DNA of 64,000 bases from Schistocerca nitens. Its lineage: Eukaryota; Arthropoda; Insecta; Orthoptera; Acrididae. Below, piece by piece: positions 32,538 to 42,504 of the stretch; within the stretch, counting starts at the first letter, position 1; every line of letters begins with the position of its first letter. The notes beneath the pieces were generated by a model, which was not told the origin of the DNA, made no database searches, and saw nothing but the letters and a program-made list of their open reading frames with translations. Made by a program: the position numbers and the translations under genes. The stretch spans positions 127,594,521 through 127,658,520 of the forward strand of contig NC_064621.1 of the NCBI RefSeq assembly GCF_023898315.1, given 5' to 3'.

Positions 32538-33335
32538 TGTCGTAATTGGCGATACCGTAGTACTTGTAACTGTTAAACCATAACTTTATCGGACTTGTGT
32601 TTCTATACCACATTTCAGACGTGTATTGATGTTAGCAGCCTATCCTCGAACTTTGCCCAATTTGTGTTGAGCAGACTGACAGTGTCGCATTAATAATACG
32701 ATGAGGAAACGAATTCTGAACTACGAGGGCACCGTGGAGCTTAGTATTCGTTATTAACTTAATGTACGTGGAAGAAAGATAAAAATTAATTTGTCACAAA
32801 ACGACTGCATTTCTTCCCGGGACAAGTATACGGCAAGTCAATAAACGAAAACGAAATAATACTCGTCTCTCATGGAGCGTCTGCAGCTTGCACTGACACC
32901 TGTGACACTGCAGTCGACAGTATTCCAAGGATTTGTGAGAGTATCGTTCTGCGGCAGGCGCCTGGCACAGCGCCTGTTGCGAAAACAAGACAGCGCAAAG
33001 CAGCCACACAGTCAGCACTTCACGCCCGCACACGAGTCTTCTCTTCTTCACCAGCCTGCGAGCTGCCGGAAGAGTCAGCGCCTGTGTGTGTGTTTGCCAG
33101 GTTACCTAGAACCGTCGTCGCCGGTGTCCGCTTCTGGGAGCACGTTGTTTGACGCGACACTGCGCTGTTGATTGTCATTTTGCCGACTGTCACACACCTG
33201 GAACAGGGAACGAATGTTGACACAATACAACTTCTGCTTCAGCCTAGTCATTGCGCAGAAGTTACTAGCGAGTTCATGAGGCCATCTAACGTGAGCAAAT
33301 ATTTAGTTATTCATCAAATGAAAAACTGGGAAACA
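32538..33335. other. Intergenic; GC-richer segment at 32870-33200
   Basis: No gene recognised. The 32870-33200 segment is richer in G+C and CpG than its neighbours and has open frames on both strands without known motifs. It could be an unidentified exon, promoter or repeat. Confidence 0.35.
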
Positions 33336-33470
33336 GTGGAAATAGTTAAATGAATGAAGAAGGGATAAGAGAAGTCTTAAGGCTATGCAACAATGACAGC
33401 GGCGAATGGCCAGAGGACATCTGACACTGCTAACGATCCCAATACCAAAGAGAATGAGTGTTAAGTAATA
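33336..33470 (+). pseudogene. LINE RT relic, 5' piece (split by a mariner-like element)
   Basis: NEEGIREVLRLCNNDSGEWP followed by PIPKRMSVK is a LINE RT fingers region (typically CNxIYExGxWPEDxx...IPIPKK). It ends at the TA where the mariner-like element at 33473 is inserted. The remainder of the RT continues from 35325. Confidence 0.6.
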
Positions 33471-33472
33471 TA

Positions 33473-35322
33473 CAGGGTGGTCCATTGATAGTGACCGGGC
33501 CAAATATCTCACGAAATAAGCATCAACCGAAAAAACTACAAAGAACGAAACTCGTCTAGCTTGAAAGGGGAAACCAGATGGCGCTATGGTTGGCCTGCTA
33601 GATGGCGCTGCCATAGGTCAAACGGATATCAACCGCGTTTTCTTAAATAGGAACCCCAAATTTTATTACATATTTGTGTAGTACGCAAAGAAATACGAAT
33701 GTTTTTGCTGGACCACTTTTTTCGCTTTGTGATTGATGGCGCTGTAATAGTCACAAACATATGGCTCACAATTTTAGACGAACAGTTGGTAACAGGTAGA
33801 TTTTTTAAGTTAAAATACAGAACGTAGGTACATTTGAACATTTTATTTCGGTTGTTCCAATGTGATACACGTACCTTTGTGAAATTACCATTTCTGACAA
33901 CGCATGCTGTTACAGCGTGATTACCTGTAAATACCACATTTATGCAATAAATGCTCAAAATGATGTCCGTCAACCTCAATGCATTTGGCAATACGTGTAA
34001 CGACATTCCTCTTAACAGCGAGTAGTTCGCCTTCCGTAATGTTCGCACATGCATTAACAATGCGCTGAATCATTTTGTCAGGCGTTGTCGCTGGATCACG
34101 ATAGCAAATATCCTTCAACTTTCCCTACAGAAAGGAATCCGGGGACGTCAGATTTGGTGAAGGTGCTTCGATGACCAATCCACCTGTCAAACAATATTCT
34201 ATTCAATACCGCTTCAACCGCACGCGAGCTATGTGCCGGACATCCATTATGTTAGAATTACATCGCCATTCTGTCATGTAGTGAAACATCTCGTGGTACC
34301 ATCGGTAGAATATTACGTAGGAAGTCAACATACACTGCACCATTTACATTGCCATCGATAAAATTGGGGCCAATTATCCTTCCTCCCACCATACATTAAC
34401 CCGCCAAGGTCGCTAATGTTCCACTTGTCGCAGCCATCCCGAATATTCCGTTGCCCAATAGTGGATATTATGCCGGTTCACGTTACGGCTGGGGTGAATG
34501 ACGCTTCGTCGCTAAATAGAACGCGTGCAAAAAATCTGCCATCGTCCCGTAATTTCTCTTGTGCCCAGTGGCAGAACTGTACACGACGTTCAAAGTCGTC
34601 GCAATGCAAATATGGTACGGGTGCAATCGATGTTGATGTAGCATTCTCAAGATCGACGTTTTTGAGATTCCTGATTCTCGCGCAATTTGTCTACTACTGA
34701 CGTGCGGATTAGCTGCGACAACAGCTAAAACACCTACTTGGGCATCATCATTTGTTGCAGGTCGTGGTTGACGTTTCACGCGTGTCTGAACGCTTCCTGT
34801 TTCTTTAAATAACATAACTATCCGGTGAACGGTTCGGGCACTTGGATGATGTCGTCCAGGATACCGAGTAGCATACATAGCATACGCCCGTTGGGCATTT
34901 TGATCACAATAGCCATACGTCAACACGATATCGATCTTTTCCGCAATTGGTAAACGGTCCATTTTATCACGGGTAGTGTATCACGAAGCAAATACCGTCC
35001 GCACTGGCGGAATGTTACGTGATACCACGTACTTATACATTTATGACTATTACAGCGCCATCTATCACAAAGCAAAAAAAGTGATCCAACTAAAACATTC
35101 ATATTTCTTTACGTGCTACACGAATATGTAATAAAAATGGGGTTCCTATTTAAAAAACGCAGTTGATATCTGTTTGACCTATGGCAGCGCCATGTAACCG
35201 GCCAACCATAGCGCCATCTGGTTTCTCCCTTCAAGCTAGACAAGTTTCGTTTTTTGTATTTTTTCCGTTTGATGCTTGTTTCGTGAGATATTTGGCCCGG
35301 TCACGATCAAAGGACCACCCTG
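33473..35322 (-). mobile_element. Mariner-like element with ~300-bp terminal inverted repeats (1,850 bp)
   Basis: CAGGGTGGTCCATTGATAG at 33473 and its near complement ending at 35322 are flanked by TA (33471-33472, 35323-35324). Inverted similarity runs roughly 300 bases inward, through CAGATGGCGCTATGGTTGGC and ACAGCGCCATC(A/T)ATCACAAAG. The minus strand carries a decayed transposase. It is inserted in a LINE RT reading frame. Confidence 0.92.
33921..34962 (-). pseudogene. Mariner-like transposase, DUF4817-type N-terminus, decayed
   Basis: It starts at 34962: MDRLPIAEKIDIVLTYGYCD and YPGRHHPSARTVHRIVMLFK is the DUF4817-type helix-turn-helix; RQIARESGISKTSILRML is a second DNA-binding helix pair. 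Frameshifts follow. The middle reads NGAVYVDFLRNILPMV (usual block after the first Asp). The regions of the second and third Asp are badly mutated (PNLTSPDSFL, with a stop where the family has FFLWG). The C-terminus LKDICYRDPATTPDKMIQRI to DGHHFEHLL is well preserved. Similar C-termini occur in the elements at 7549 and 8690. Confidence 0.8.
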
Positions 35323-35324
35323 TA

Positions 35325-36160
35325 GTAAGACTAGGGCAATTAGCTTTGCGAATCGAAGATTGGGAAGGTAATGGAGGAGAAATTGTCAGGCGAGCAGTTT
35401 CGTTTTAGACAGAACAGGGGCACACAAGATGCAATAGGACTCTTTGCAAGTTTGGGGGAGAGAGGTTAACTAAAAATCCAAGGGATCCATGCATGTGTGT
35501 TGTTGACCTGGAGGTGTTTCACATTGTACCTTAGAACTATACTCTGAGAAAAGAGATTGCAGTTCGAAAGCAAGTGACTTGTAATCTCGTTCTACTTGAA
35601 TGAAAAGGTGTCACTGTAAGCAAATTACAATAAGATATTTCCTGTTTCCTGTCACCAACCATTTGCCATCTATAATGAGAAAATACAATGCAGTAATGCC
35701 CACTATATGAAAACGGGATAAAACTCGTAGGAAGAAGACTACGATGTTTGAGTTTTAGAAACGACATGTTCTTTCCAGCTATGGACAAAAGAGAGTAAAA
35801 AAGAGCTGTGGAAGCGAAATCAGTACAAAGAAAGCAAGAATAGTGGTAACAGGAGGAATTGAAAGAGTGAAGATAATGCTGAATGGAGAAACATTAGGAC
35901 ATGTCCACCGCTTTAAAAACCTAGAAAGCACAATAAAAATCGACTGAAAGGGCAGCGGACAAATGGTCCACTAGCAAAAGGGTCATTTTGTAAGAAAACG
36001 AGAAGTCTAAGCAGGTACATGGACAGACGTTTGATACTTTTTTTGCTTGGTGTGTCCTGTGTGGTTCAGCAACATTGACAATGAGGAAGGAAGACGGAGA
36101 AAGAATTAAGACTTCTCCACCGTGGATGTAGCAGACAGATCAAATACGTTGAATTGATAG
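35325..36160 (+). pseudogene. LINE RT relic, 3' piece
   Basis: After the mariner-like insertion: GKVMEEKLSGEQFRFRQNRG and TQDAIGLFASLGER (RT motif block GFRxxRGTxDAI), CVVDLEVFH (motif A region, frameshifted), then ARIVVTGGIERVKIMLNGET and HRFKNLESTIKID (the post-palm KTKVMV...FKYLGSxI region), then a C-terminal CLVCPVWFSNID. Reading is broken by many stops. With 33336-33470 it forms one LINE copy. The YxDD motif is not readable. Confidence 0.65.
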
Positions 36161-36344
36161 TATGAAAAATATTGGCGCAATAGAAAAAATTGCTGTTTGT
36201 AATAAGAAGAAGGAAAAGAAACTGAACAGGACGTACGAGACCGCCCTGAAAAATAATGCTTCTGAATCTTTTATTCTGTTCTTAATATCAGCTGAGGTAT
36301 TACATGTTACGCACATCAATCCGTCGAGTTTCCCGCTTCACTAA

Positions 36345-36800
36345 AGAGTGTCAGCCAAACTGCAGCGTATAATATGGCGCTGTGTAACTATGTTGGCGCG
36401 CGAGAAACAACGTTCTGTAATCGAGTATCTAATCGCAGAAGAATCCGTCGAGACATGGTGCACCCCCTCCTTCAGCATCAAAAGGCCAAACCACACACGA
36501 ATGCTGCGACGTTTGCAACAATACGACGTTCTGGGTTTACTGCCATCGATCATCTTTTACACTGTGGCGACCTGATCCCATCCAATTTTCATCTCTTTCC
36601 AAAACTTAAAGAACACTACCGAGGACTTCACTTTGATAATGATGAAACGGTGCAAGCAGAATTGAGGCTGTGGCTCCATCAGCAAAGTCAAACATTCTGC
36701 AGTGACAGTGTCAACAGACTGGTCTCTTGTTGGGACAAATTTGTTGGCAGTCAGATTGACTATGTGAAGAAATTCATTTGTAGATATGAAGAGTAAAGAC
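36345..36800 (+). pseudogene. Mariner transposase relic, internally deleted
   Basis: N-terminal REKQRSVIEYLIAEESVETW joins directly to LQHQKAKPHTNAATFATIRR (second-Asp block; HDNARPHT became HQKAKPHT). It continues through HCGDLIPSNFHLFPKLKEHY (third Asp changed to N), HFDNDETVQAELRLWLHQQS and WDKFVGSQIDYVKKF to the end. About 150 residues including the first catalytic block are missing. Dead. Confidence 0.75.
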
Positions 36801-36981
36801 GTAGTATGTTACTAAGGTTTGTTTGATTTGAAAATCTTTAATAGTTTTCACATAAAAAATTCGGAGGCACTACTTTCCAGCAAGCCCTCATATGTTAAGG
36901 AAGAAGGAGGGGTTTATAAAACCAGTAATGGAGGGATACGAGTAACTTCCCACCCCATACCAGTTCCTTAAAGAACAGAAC

Positions 36982-37730
36982 TTGCACTTAGAAAACAGGC
37001 CCCACCGACTGATTAGTGTACAAATGAATAGAGGGGATGGTCTGATAAAGAAATGCCAAATTTTTGTAAGAACAAGCTTTTTGCTTGAATATGCTCATTC
37101 GTATTTGCATTGTTATGTCCATGAGAACACAGAAATTGTCGAGGAAGAGTGTGTGAATCACATTGCGAAACAACTTGGGACAGGATTAAGTACTGCTGTG
37201 AAGGGAAGTCGGGCACAAAACGTGACTTTCGGTGGGAAAGCATGTAAAAGTTTGAAAGAGGGAACAATTGTAAGGCTGGCTCATTATTACAGAAGAGCCA
37301 TTGCTGAAAATGCTCCAGATACAACGGCAATGAAAAGTGCGATCTATGCAACACTGTACCACTGCATGAGCACTCGTGAGAAACCCAACACATGAAGTGT
37401 TCAAAAGTTGAGAATTCTTGGCGTGTCTTTAATTATTCTCTTGCCAAATGAGAACAAACGAAATCACACAAAACTGCTATACATACTGTTCAGAGACCAT
37501 CTATCGCTGTTCGAATGACATCTGTTTATCAAAGGTTGCTGTCTGATAAAATTCTCTCCAGATGTAGAGCTAGAAAGACTCAGAATGCAAATGAGTGCCT
37601 AATAGTACAATCTGATCAAAGCACTCAAAGGATGTACGTGTGTTCAAAAGACAAGTAGGACTAGCTGTGACAGAAGCTGTTTAACAGTTCGGTCAGGCGT
37701 GCTATCTGACAGAAGCAACAAGAGCAGAAT
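36982..37730 (+). pseudogene. Mutator-like (MULE-type) transposase C-terminal relic
   Basis: The open part (to 37395) reads EECVNHIAKQLGTGLSTAV, NVTFGGKACKSLKEGTIVRL, HYYRRAIAENAPD and MKSAIYATLYHCMSTREKP. After a frameshift: ENSWRVFNYSLAK, MTSVYQRLLSDKILSRCRAR and KTQNANECL, then RQVGLAVTEAVXQFGQACY. These blocks in this order (GTxL, GGKxxGSLKE, HCxST-KP, then KTQNANES) are the C-terminal half of insect Mutator-like transposases as I know them. The DDE core upstream is absent. It is cut by a SINE at 37738. Confidence 0.65.
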
Positions 37731-37737
37731 AGACTGT

Positions 37738-37970
37738 CCGCCCCGTTAGCTGACTGGTCAGCACGACAGAATGTCAATCCTAAGGGCCGGGGTTCGATTC
37801 ACGGCTGGGTCAGAGGTTTTCTCCGTTCAGGAATAGAGTGTTGTGTTATCCTAATCATCATTTCATCCCCATCGACGCGCAAGTCGCCGAAGTGGCGTCA
37901 AATCGAAAGACTTGCACCCGGCAAACGGTCTACCCGACGGAAGGCACTAGAGACACGACATTTACATTTT
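37738..37970 (+). repeat. tRNA-derived SINE (family 2)
   Basis: The head CCGCCCCGTTAGCTGACTGG has a tRNA A-box region with TCAGCACGACAG and a B box (GGTTCGATTC, 37791-37800). The body has CGACGCGCAAGTCGCCGAAG and CACGACATTTACATTTT at the 3' end. Unrelated to family 1. Only one copy is in the window. Confidence 0.85.
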
Positions 37971-38476
37971 AGCAGAGACTACTCCAGTGTCACAATGAGA
38001 ACATGAAGAAGAAAGTTAGAGACGAATGAAAAAGAAAGCAAAAGTTAACGGTGCTTGTCACTAGAGAAAAGAAGACGGCACGATTCCAGAATGACGGTCA
38101 TACAAGCTGAGGGAGCTCGAAAGATGCATTGTACAGCAAAAAGTGGGGAGTGGTTGTGTCTTAACTTTGACTGCATTTATCTCCAATTTGTGAAACTGAA
38201 CATTTAAATATAGCTTATTCATAGGAAATTTTTCCTAGATTGGACGGAATTTTTGGAGAAAACTGTCAGTGCTAAGATTTTTGAGTATAATTTTGAAACA
38301 AATTCAGAAAATGAAATAATGATATCTGAATGTTTTATTGCAATAAAAAGATTCAGAAATTTGAATATTATTTTTAAGGTCATTGTAAAAGACATCTTAC
38401 AAAGCTTACACAAAAGTGTTTGTCTGCGTTATTAAATACAGTCTTCAACTTTTCAAGCGCATTTTAGTAAATTTAT
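37971..38476. other. Intergenic, nothing recognised
   Basis: May include the far end of the Mutator-like element (AT-rich, no coding signature). No terminal repeats found. Confidence 0.4.
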
Positions 38477-38891
38477 TAGAGGCAGGGGTGTAAATGTGGA
38501 AGCGCGTGGGTAATGTGGAAACGTGTAGTATCTGGCCTGCAGAGTGCTGCACTGTAGTGGGACAGCCAGAAATTGTTGCAATAGTTCCTATTTGTCACGT
38601 TAGAGGGTTAGGAGTCAGTTGAGCAACAGACGCCGTGACAGTGATGTAATTTACGTTCGCGCATGTTCTAAACCTTTTTCGAGGTAAGTTGTGCTATTAC
38701 ATTTAGCTATCTTTACGTCTGATAGATTATAAAGGGAGGTGCATAGAAGGTTTTAGCAGTCCTTTGTCAACCTTAAATGGATAGTTGCTTAATGTAATCT
38801 ACCGAAATTTAAAATGGTCATTGTGTAGGTAATGTGGAAGCATACATACGATGGCATTGTGGAAACGTTTCCACAATACCCACATCAAATA

Positions 38892-40313
38892 CACTCCTGG
38901 AAATTGAAATAAGAACACCGTGAATTCATTGTCCCAGGAAGGGGAAACTTTATTGACACATTCCTGGGGTCAGATACATCACATGATCACACTGACAGAA
39001 CCACAGGCACATAGACACAGGCAACAGAGCATGCGCAATGTCGGCACTAGTACAGTGTATATCCACCTTTCGCAGCAATGCAGGCTGCTATTCTCCCATG
39101 GAGACGATCGTAGAGATGCTGGATGTAGTCCTGTGGAACGGCTTGCCATGCCATTTCCACCTGGCGCCTCAGTTGGACCAGCGTTCGTGCTGGACGTGCA
39201 GACCGCGTGAGACGACGCTTCATCCAGTCCCAAACATGCTCAATGGGGGACAGATCCGGAGATCTTGCTGGCCAGGGTAGTTGACTTACACCTTCTACAG
39301 CACGTTGGGTGGCACGGGATACATGCGGACGTGCATTGTCCTGTTGGAACAGCAAGTTCCCTTGCCGGTCTAGGAATGGTAGAACGATGGGTTCGATGAC
39401 GGTTTGGATGTACCGTGCACTATTCAGTGTCCCCTCGACGATCACCAGTGGTGTACGGCCAGTGTAGGAGATCGCTCCCCACACCATGATGCCGGGTGTT
39501 GGCCCTGTGTGCCTCGGTCGTATGCAGTCCTGATTGTGGTGCTCACCTGCACGGCGCCAAACACGCATACGACCATCATTGGCACCAAGGCAGAAGCGAC
39601 TCTCATCGCTGAAGACGACACGTCTCCATTCGTCCCTCCATTCACGCCTGTCGCGACACCACTGGAGGCGGGCTGCACGATGTTGGGGCGTGAGCGCAAG
39701 ACGGCCTAACGGTGTGCGGGACCGTAGCCCAGCTTCATGGAGACGGTTGCGAATGGTCCTCGCCGATACCCCAGGAGCAACAGTGTCCCTAATTTGCTGG
39801 GAAGTCGCGGTGCGGTCCCCTACGGCACTGCGTAGGATCCTACGGTCTTGGCGTGCATCCGTGCGTCGCTGCGGTCCGGTCCCAGGTCGACGGGCACGTG
39901 CACCTTCCGCCGACCACTGGCGACAACATCGATGTACTGTGGAGACCTCACGCCCCACGTGTTGAGCAATTCGGCGGTACGTCCACCCGGCCTCCCGCAT
40001 GCCCACTATACGCCCTCGCTCAAAGTCCGTCAACTGCACATACGGTTCACGTCCACGCTGTCGCGGCATGCTACCAGTGTTAAAGACTGCGATGGAGCTC
40101 CGTACGCCACGGCAAACTGGCTGACACTGACGGCGGCGGTGCACAAATGCTGCGCAGCTAGCGCCATTCGACGGCCAACACCGCGGTTCCTGGTGTGTCC
40201 GCTGTGCCGTGCGTGTGATCATTGCTTGTACAGCCCTCTCGCAGTGTCCGGAGCAAGTATGGTGGGTCTGACACACCGGTGTCAATGTGTTCTTTTTTCC
40301 ATTTCCAGTAGTG
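38892..40313 (-). mobile_element. Tc1-like element (1,422 bp) with intact transposase
   Basis: Ends CACTCCTGGAAATTGAAATA (38892) and the complement of CATTTCCAGTAGTG (to 40313) are bordered by TA at 38890-38891 and 40314-40315. GTGTCAATGTGTTC near the right end pairs imperfectly with the left end region. The single minus-strand frame is uninterrupted. Inserted in the pogo-like element. Confidence 0.94.
39047..40069 (-). CDS. Tc1-like transposase, apparently intact (340 aa)
   Basis: The start is chosen at ATG 40067-40069 (MPRQRGREPYVQLTDFERGR), the usual Tc1 N-terminus, although the frame is open to 40318. Residues 15-55 form the first helix-turn-helix (GWTYRRIAQHVGREVSTVHR), followed by an AT-hook-like RRPGTGPQRR (60-69) and a second helix-turn-helix (residues 85-115). 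Catalytic residues are D155 (FSDESRF), D244 (FQQDNARPH) and E277 (SPDLSPIEHVW), with 32 residues between the last two by my count rather than the classical 34. The C-terminus ends IAACIAAKGGYTLY. GC-rich compared with its surroundings. No damage is visible, so it may be recent or active. Confidence 0.93.
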   Translation of the reverse strand: MPRQRGREPYVQLTDFERGRIVGMREAGWTYRRIAQHVGREVSTVHRCCRQWSAEGARARRPGTGPQRRTDARQDRRILRSAVGDRTATSQQIRDTVAPGVSARTIRNRLHEAGLRSRTPLGRLALTPQHRAARLQWCRDRREWRDEWRRVVFSDESRFCLGANDGRMRVWRRAGEHHNQDCIRPRHTGPTPGIMVWGAISYTGRTPLVIVEGTLNSARYIQTVIEPIVLPFLDRQGNLLFQQDNARPHVSRATQRAVEGVSQLPWPARSPDLSPIEHVWDWMKRRLTRSARPARTLVQLRRQVEMAWQAVPQDYIQHLYDRLHGRIAACIAAKGGYTLY

Positions 40314-40349
40314 TACATTACTTCTAATACGTTTTGCGTCTGTTCCTAG

Positions 40350-41029
40350 ATACCACGAAAGCTAACTGATCGGAAACCAAGAGCTACTGTGAAGAAGTAG
40401 GATGCTGAAAACATGGGAAAGCAGGTGGGGTTAAGAAGAGCAGTAAAAGCTTTCAGTATACCTTAGACGACATTTCAAAGGTTTGTGCATAGTGATAGGT
40501 CACCTGAAGAATGTGTTTCTTTGAGACTCGGACGTAAGCTTGTACTACCTACTCATCAAATACGTGTGTGTCTCCACAAGATATCATGCCAATCCCTCCT
40601 CTAAAGAAGACGGTTTCCAACTGAGGTCGTAAGTCACGTTCATCAGCTGTTTTGACATCTTCGCCTTATAAGACACACCTTGAAGACTCCTTACTGAAGG
40701 GTAAACAGAAGCTTCCTAAGGCACCTGCCAAAAGCAAGAAAAAACGTGTTCCTCCTAGAAAAGCGTGCAAGAAACGGCTTAAGTTATCTGAGGATTCAGA
40801 CGAAGAGCCCAATGCAGCAACTGTCTCTTCAGGAGAGTCACATTTGAATCTCGCAATTGGGGAAGAAAAACCTACTGAAGAAGATACAATGTGTATTTTT
40901 TGTGAAGGCGCATTTTCCAAAGACATTCGGCGAGAATTGCGGCTTAAGTGTGTAATGTGTGAGGAGTGGAGCCACTCTTTGTGTGCTGGAAATGAAGCAG
41001 ATATTTACATATGCGATTTTTGCAAGTGA
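40350..41029 (+). pseudogene. pogo transposase derivative: HTH + C-terminal zinc finger, no DDE core
   Basis: The N-terminal part (about 40350-40560) reads PRKLTDRKPRATVKK, stop, LRRAVKAFSIP, stop, TTFQRFVHSDRSPEECVSLR and LGRKLVLPTHQ, a psq-type helix-turn-helix as in pogo transposases. The presumed start codon is ATA. The frame then jumps to VSPQDIMPIPPLKKTVSN, stop, GRKSRSSAVLTSSPYKTHLE, which is the segment that follows the DDE domain in pogo enzymes. An open stretch ends at 41029 with Lys-rich KAPAKSKKKRVPPRKACKKR, an acidic serine-rich part and a Cys/His cluster (CIFC, CVMCEEWSHSLC, CDFC) of PHD/zinc-ribbon type. The catalytic domain has been removed. Confidence 0.7.
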
Positions 41030-41395
41030 ACATCGCTTATGAAGAATTTTTCTAATACAGTGGCGTTTAAAAATAGTTTTTTGTAATTTAAATTTAATAT
41101 AAAATAAAATAGTTTCTAACATTTTCAATAGTTTTCGTTTGAAGTAGTCAGTTGCCAGAATTTTAAGGCGTTTCCACATTACCCACACTTCTTGAAAAAA
41201 TTTGTGAGTTGTTGTGCAAGCAGAAAATGTTTTTTTAATTTTTAACATATTTAGTTTTTGTATTTCATAATATTACATTCATTGCTAAAAGATTATGAAT
41301 TAGCTTTGGCTAATTTTTGAAGCTGAAAGAGAAGTAATCATTTCTTTTATACAGCAAAAACAAACTGGGTTTCCACATTTACACCCCTACCTCTA

Positions 41396-42035
41396 ATCCT
41401 TCAAACTAAAATAAAATAATAATTTTTCAAGAACTCTTCGATGGATTTACTTGTAACTTTATAGTCATATTTAACTAAATGAAGAAGTTTTATGTTTAAA
41501 ATTTGGGACCGTTTACAAAAATTTTTATTTTTTACCAGGCTATCTTATATTTAACGTTAAGCATGTAAAACGTCAATAGTGCAAGACGCAAAACACTAAG
41601 TATGTTGGTTTTATTTCTTTCAGGTTGAGTTAGTAGTAAGAAAGTAATAAATTAACATGTGATGCCTGATGCAGAAGTTTTACTCTGTGAACAAAGAAAA
41701 TGTTGTAAGCGATAAACTTTTTTCCATTTAAATACTCTGTGGAAGTTTCAGTGGGAAAATGTTTCGAAATTGTTTAAAATTATGTGCATAATTTACTGGA
41801 AGCCTGTAAGTGCTCTCATTCTCAAAAAATGGATGAATGTAGCCTGAGTAATTTGTGCGCCGAGAGTTATGCTGCCTCAAGTCACATAAACAGTTTGCAG
41901 CTTCAGTACTTTACTTACTGTGCTAAGCCTTTAATGTAAGATTATACATCTTCAATATTAGACTACGACAGCATTTTAATGTTTGTACTTCGGTCAATAA
42001 TTATATGGTATATTCAAAATCAAACATTAGCTACA
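41396..42035. other. Intergenic, AT-rich, nothing recognised
   Basis: No coding signature on either strand and no repeat ends. Confidence 0.5.
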
Positions 42036-42040
42036 GTTAA

Positions 42041-42274
42041 AAGCAGTCAGACAGGCAGCATACAACTGGAACCAGTGGTCCATTTTATCCATTTAGTAAC
42101 GCAGATGCCAACGGAAGTGTAACTGTCATAACACCGAGAGGGAAGAAAAGATTTCAGAACCTGGATGATGTGCTGTACTACACCGCACACAGCACCATTA
42201 AGAAGGTGATGGACCACCAGCAACTGAGATACATAGATCCGACCAACGCAGCAGTAAACCAACAACGATTATGA
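42041..42274 (+). CDS. Candidate orphan exon (77 codons open, stop at 42272-42274)
   Basis: An open frame without an obvious ATG reads TSGPFYPFSNADANGSVTVI, TPRGKKRFQNLDDVLYYTAH and STIKKVMDHQQLRYIDP. Codon choice and amino-acid composition look protein-like, and there are no frame breaks, unlike the surrounding debris. A splice acceptor could be the AG ending at 42046, but the polypyrimidine tract is poor. I do not recognise the family. It could be the last coding exon of a plus-strand gene, or a fragment of an unknown mobile element. An antisense frame is also open over the same bases, which weakens the case. Confidence 0.35.
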   Translation, partial: KQSDRQHTTGTSGPFYPFSNADANGSVTVITPRGKKRFQNLDDVLYYTAHSTIKKVMDHQQLRYIDPTNAAVNQQRL

Positions 42275-42504
42275 TGGTGATGATGTAACAAACATCAAAA
42301 TATAAAGTGCCGCAAAGAAACACAATACCGTCAAGGATTCCATTCAGTGGCACCTGTGTATAATATGTGCATCCTGAGTTGCAGTGTTAGTGGCTATCAG
42401 GTGGCGCTCAGGAAGTCTGTCTATGCGGCCTATGTTTTGCAGGCGATAACAGTGTTGATTTTAGCTGAAGAGAGTTTGCTAAATTAATTATATATTACAA
42501 CCAC

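Larger units (their letters stand above)
38479..41393 (+). mobile_element. pogo-like element lacking the catalytic core, split by a Tc1 element
   Basis: Inverted ends GAGGCAGGGGTGTAAATGTG (38479) and the complement of CACATTTACACCCCTACCTC (41393) are flanked by TA. Internal GTGGGTAATGTGGAAAC motifs recur inverted near 41165 (GTTTCC/ACATTACCCACAC). The interior carries the N-terminal helix-turn-helix and the C-terminal region of a pogo-type transposase but no DDE domain. A Tc1-like element (38892-40313) sits in its 5' region. Total without the insert is about 1.5 kb. Confidence 0.8.

Noticed and set aside
32870..33200. GC/CpG-rich segment as a first exon or CpG promoter
   Set aside because: No TATA, no start context tied to a downstream exon, and no family match; left as unannotated.
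37738..37810. tRNA gene at the second SINE family head
   Set aside because: B box present, but followed by a SINE body and no closing acceptor stem.
39404..40327. Plus-strand open frames of 100-159 codons
   Set aside because: Shadows of the GC-rich Tc1 transposase on the minus strand.
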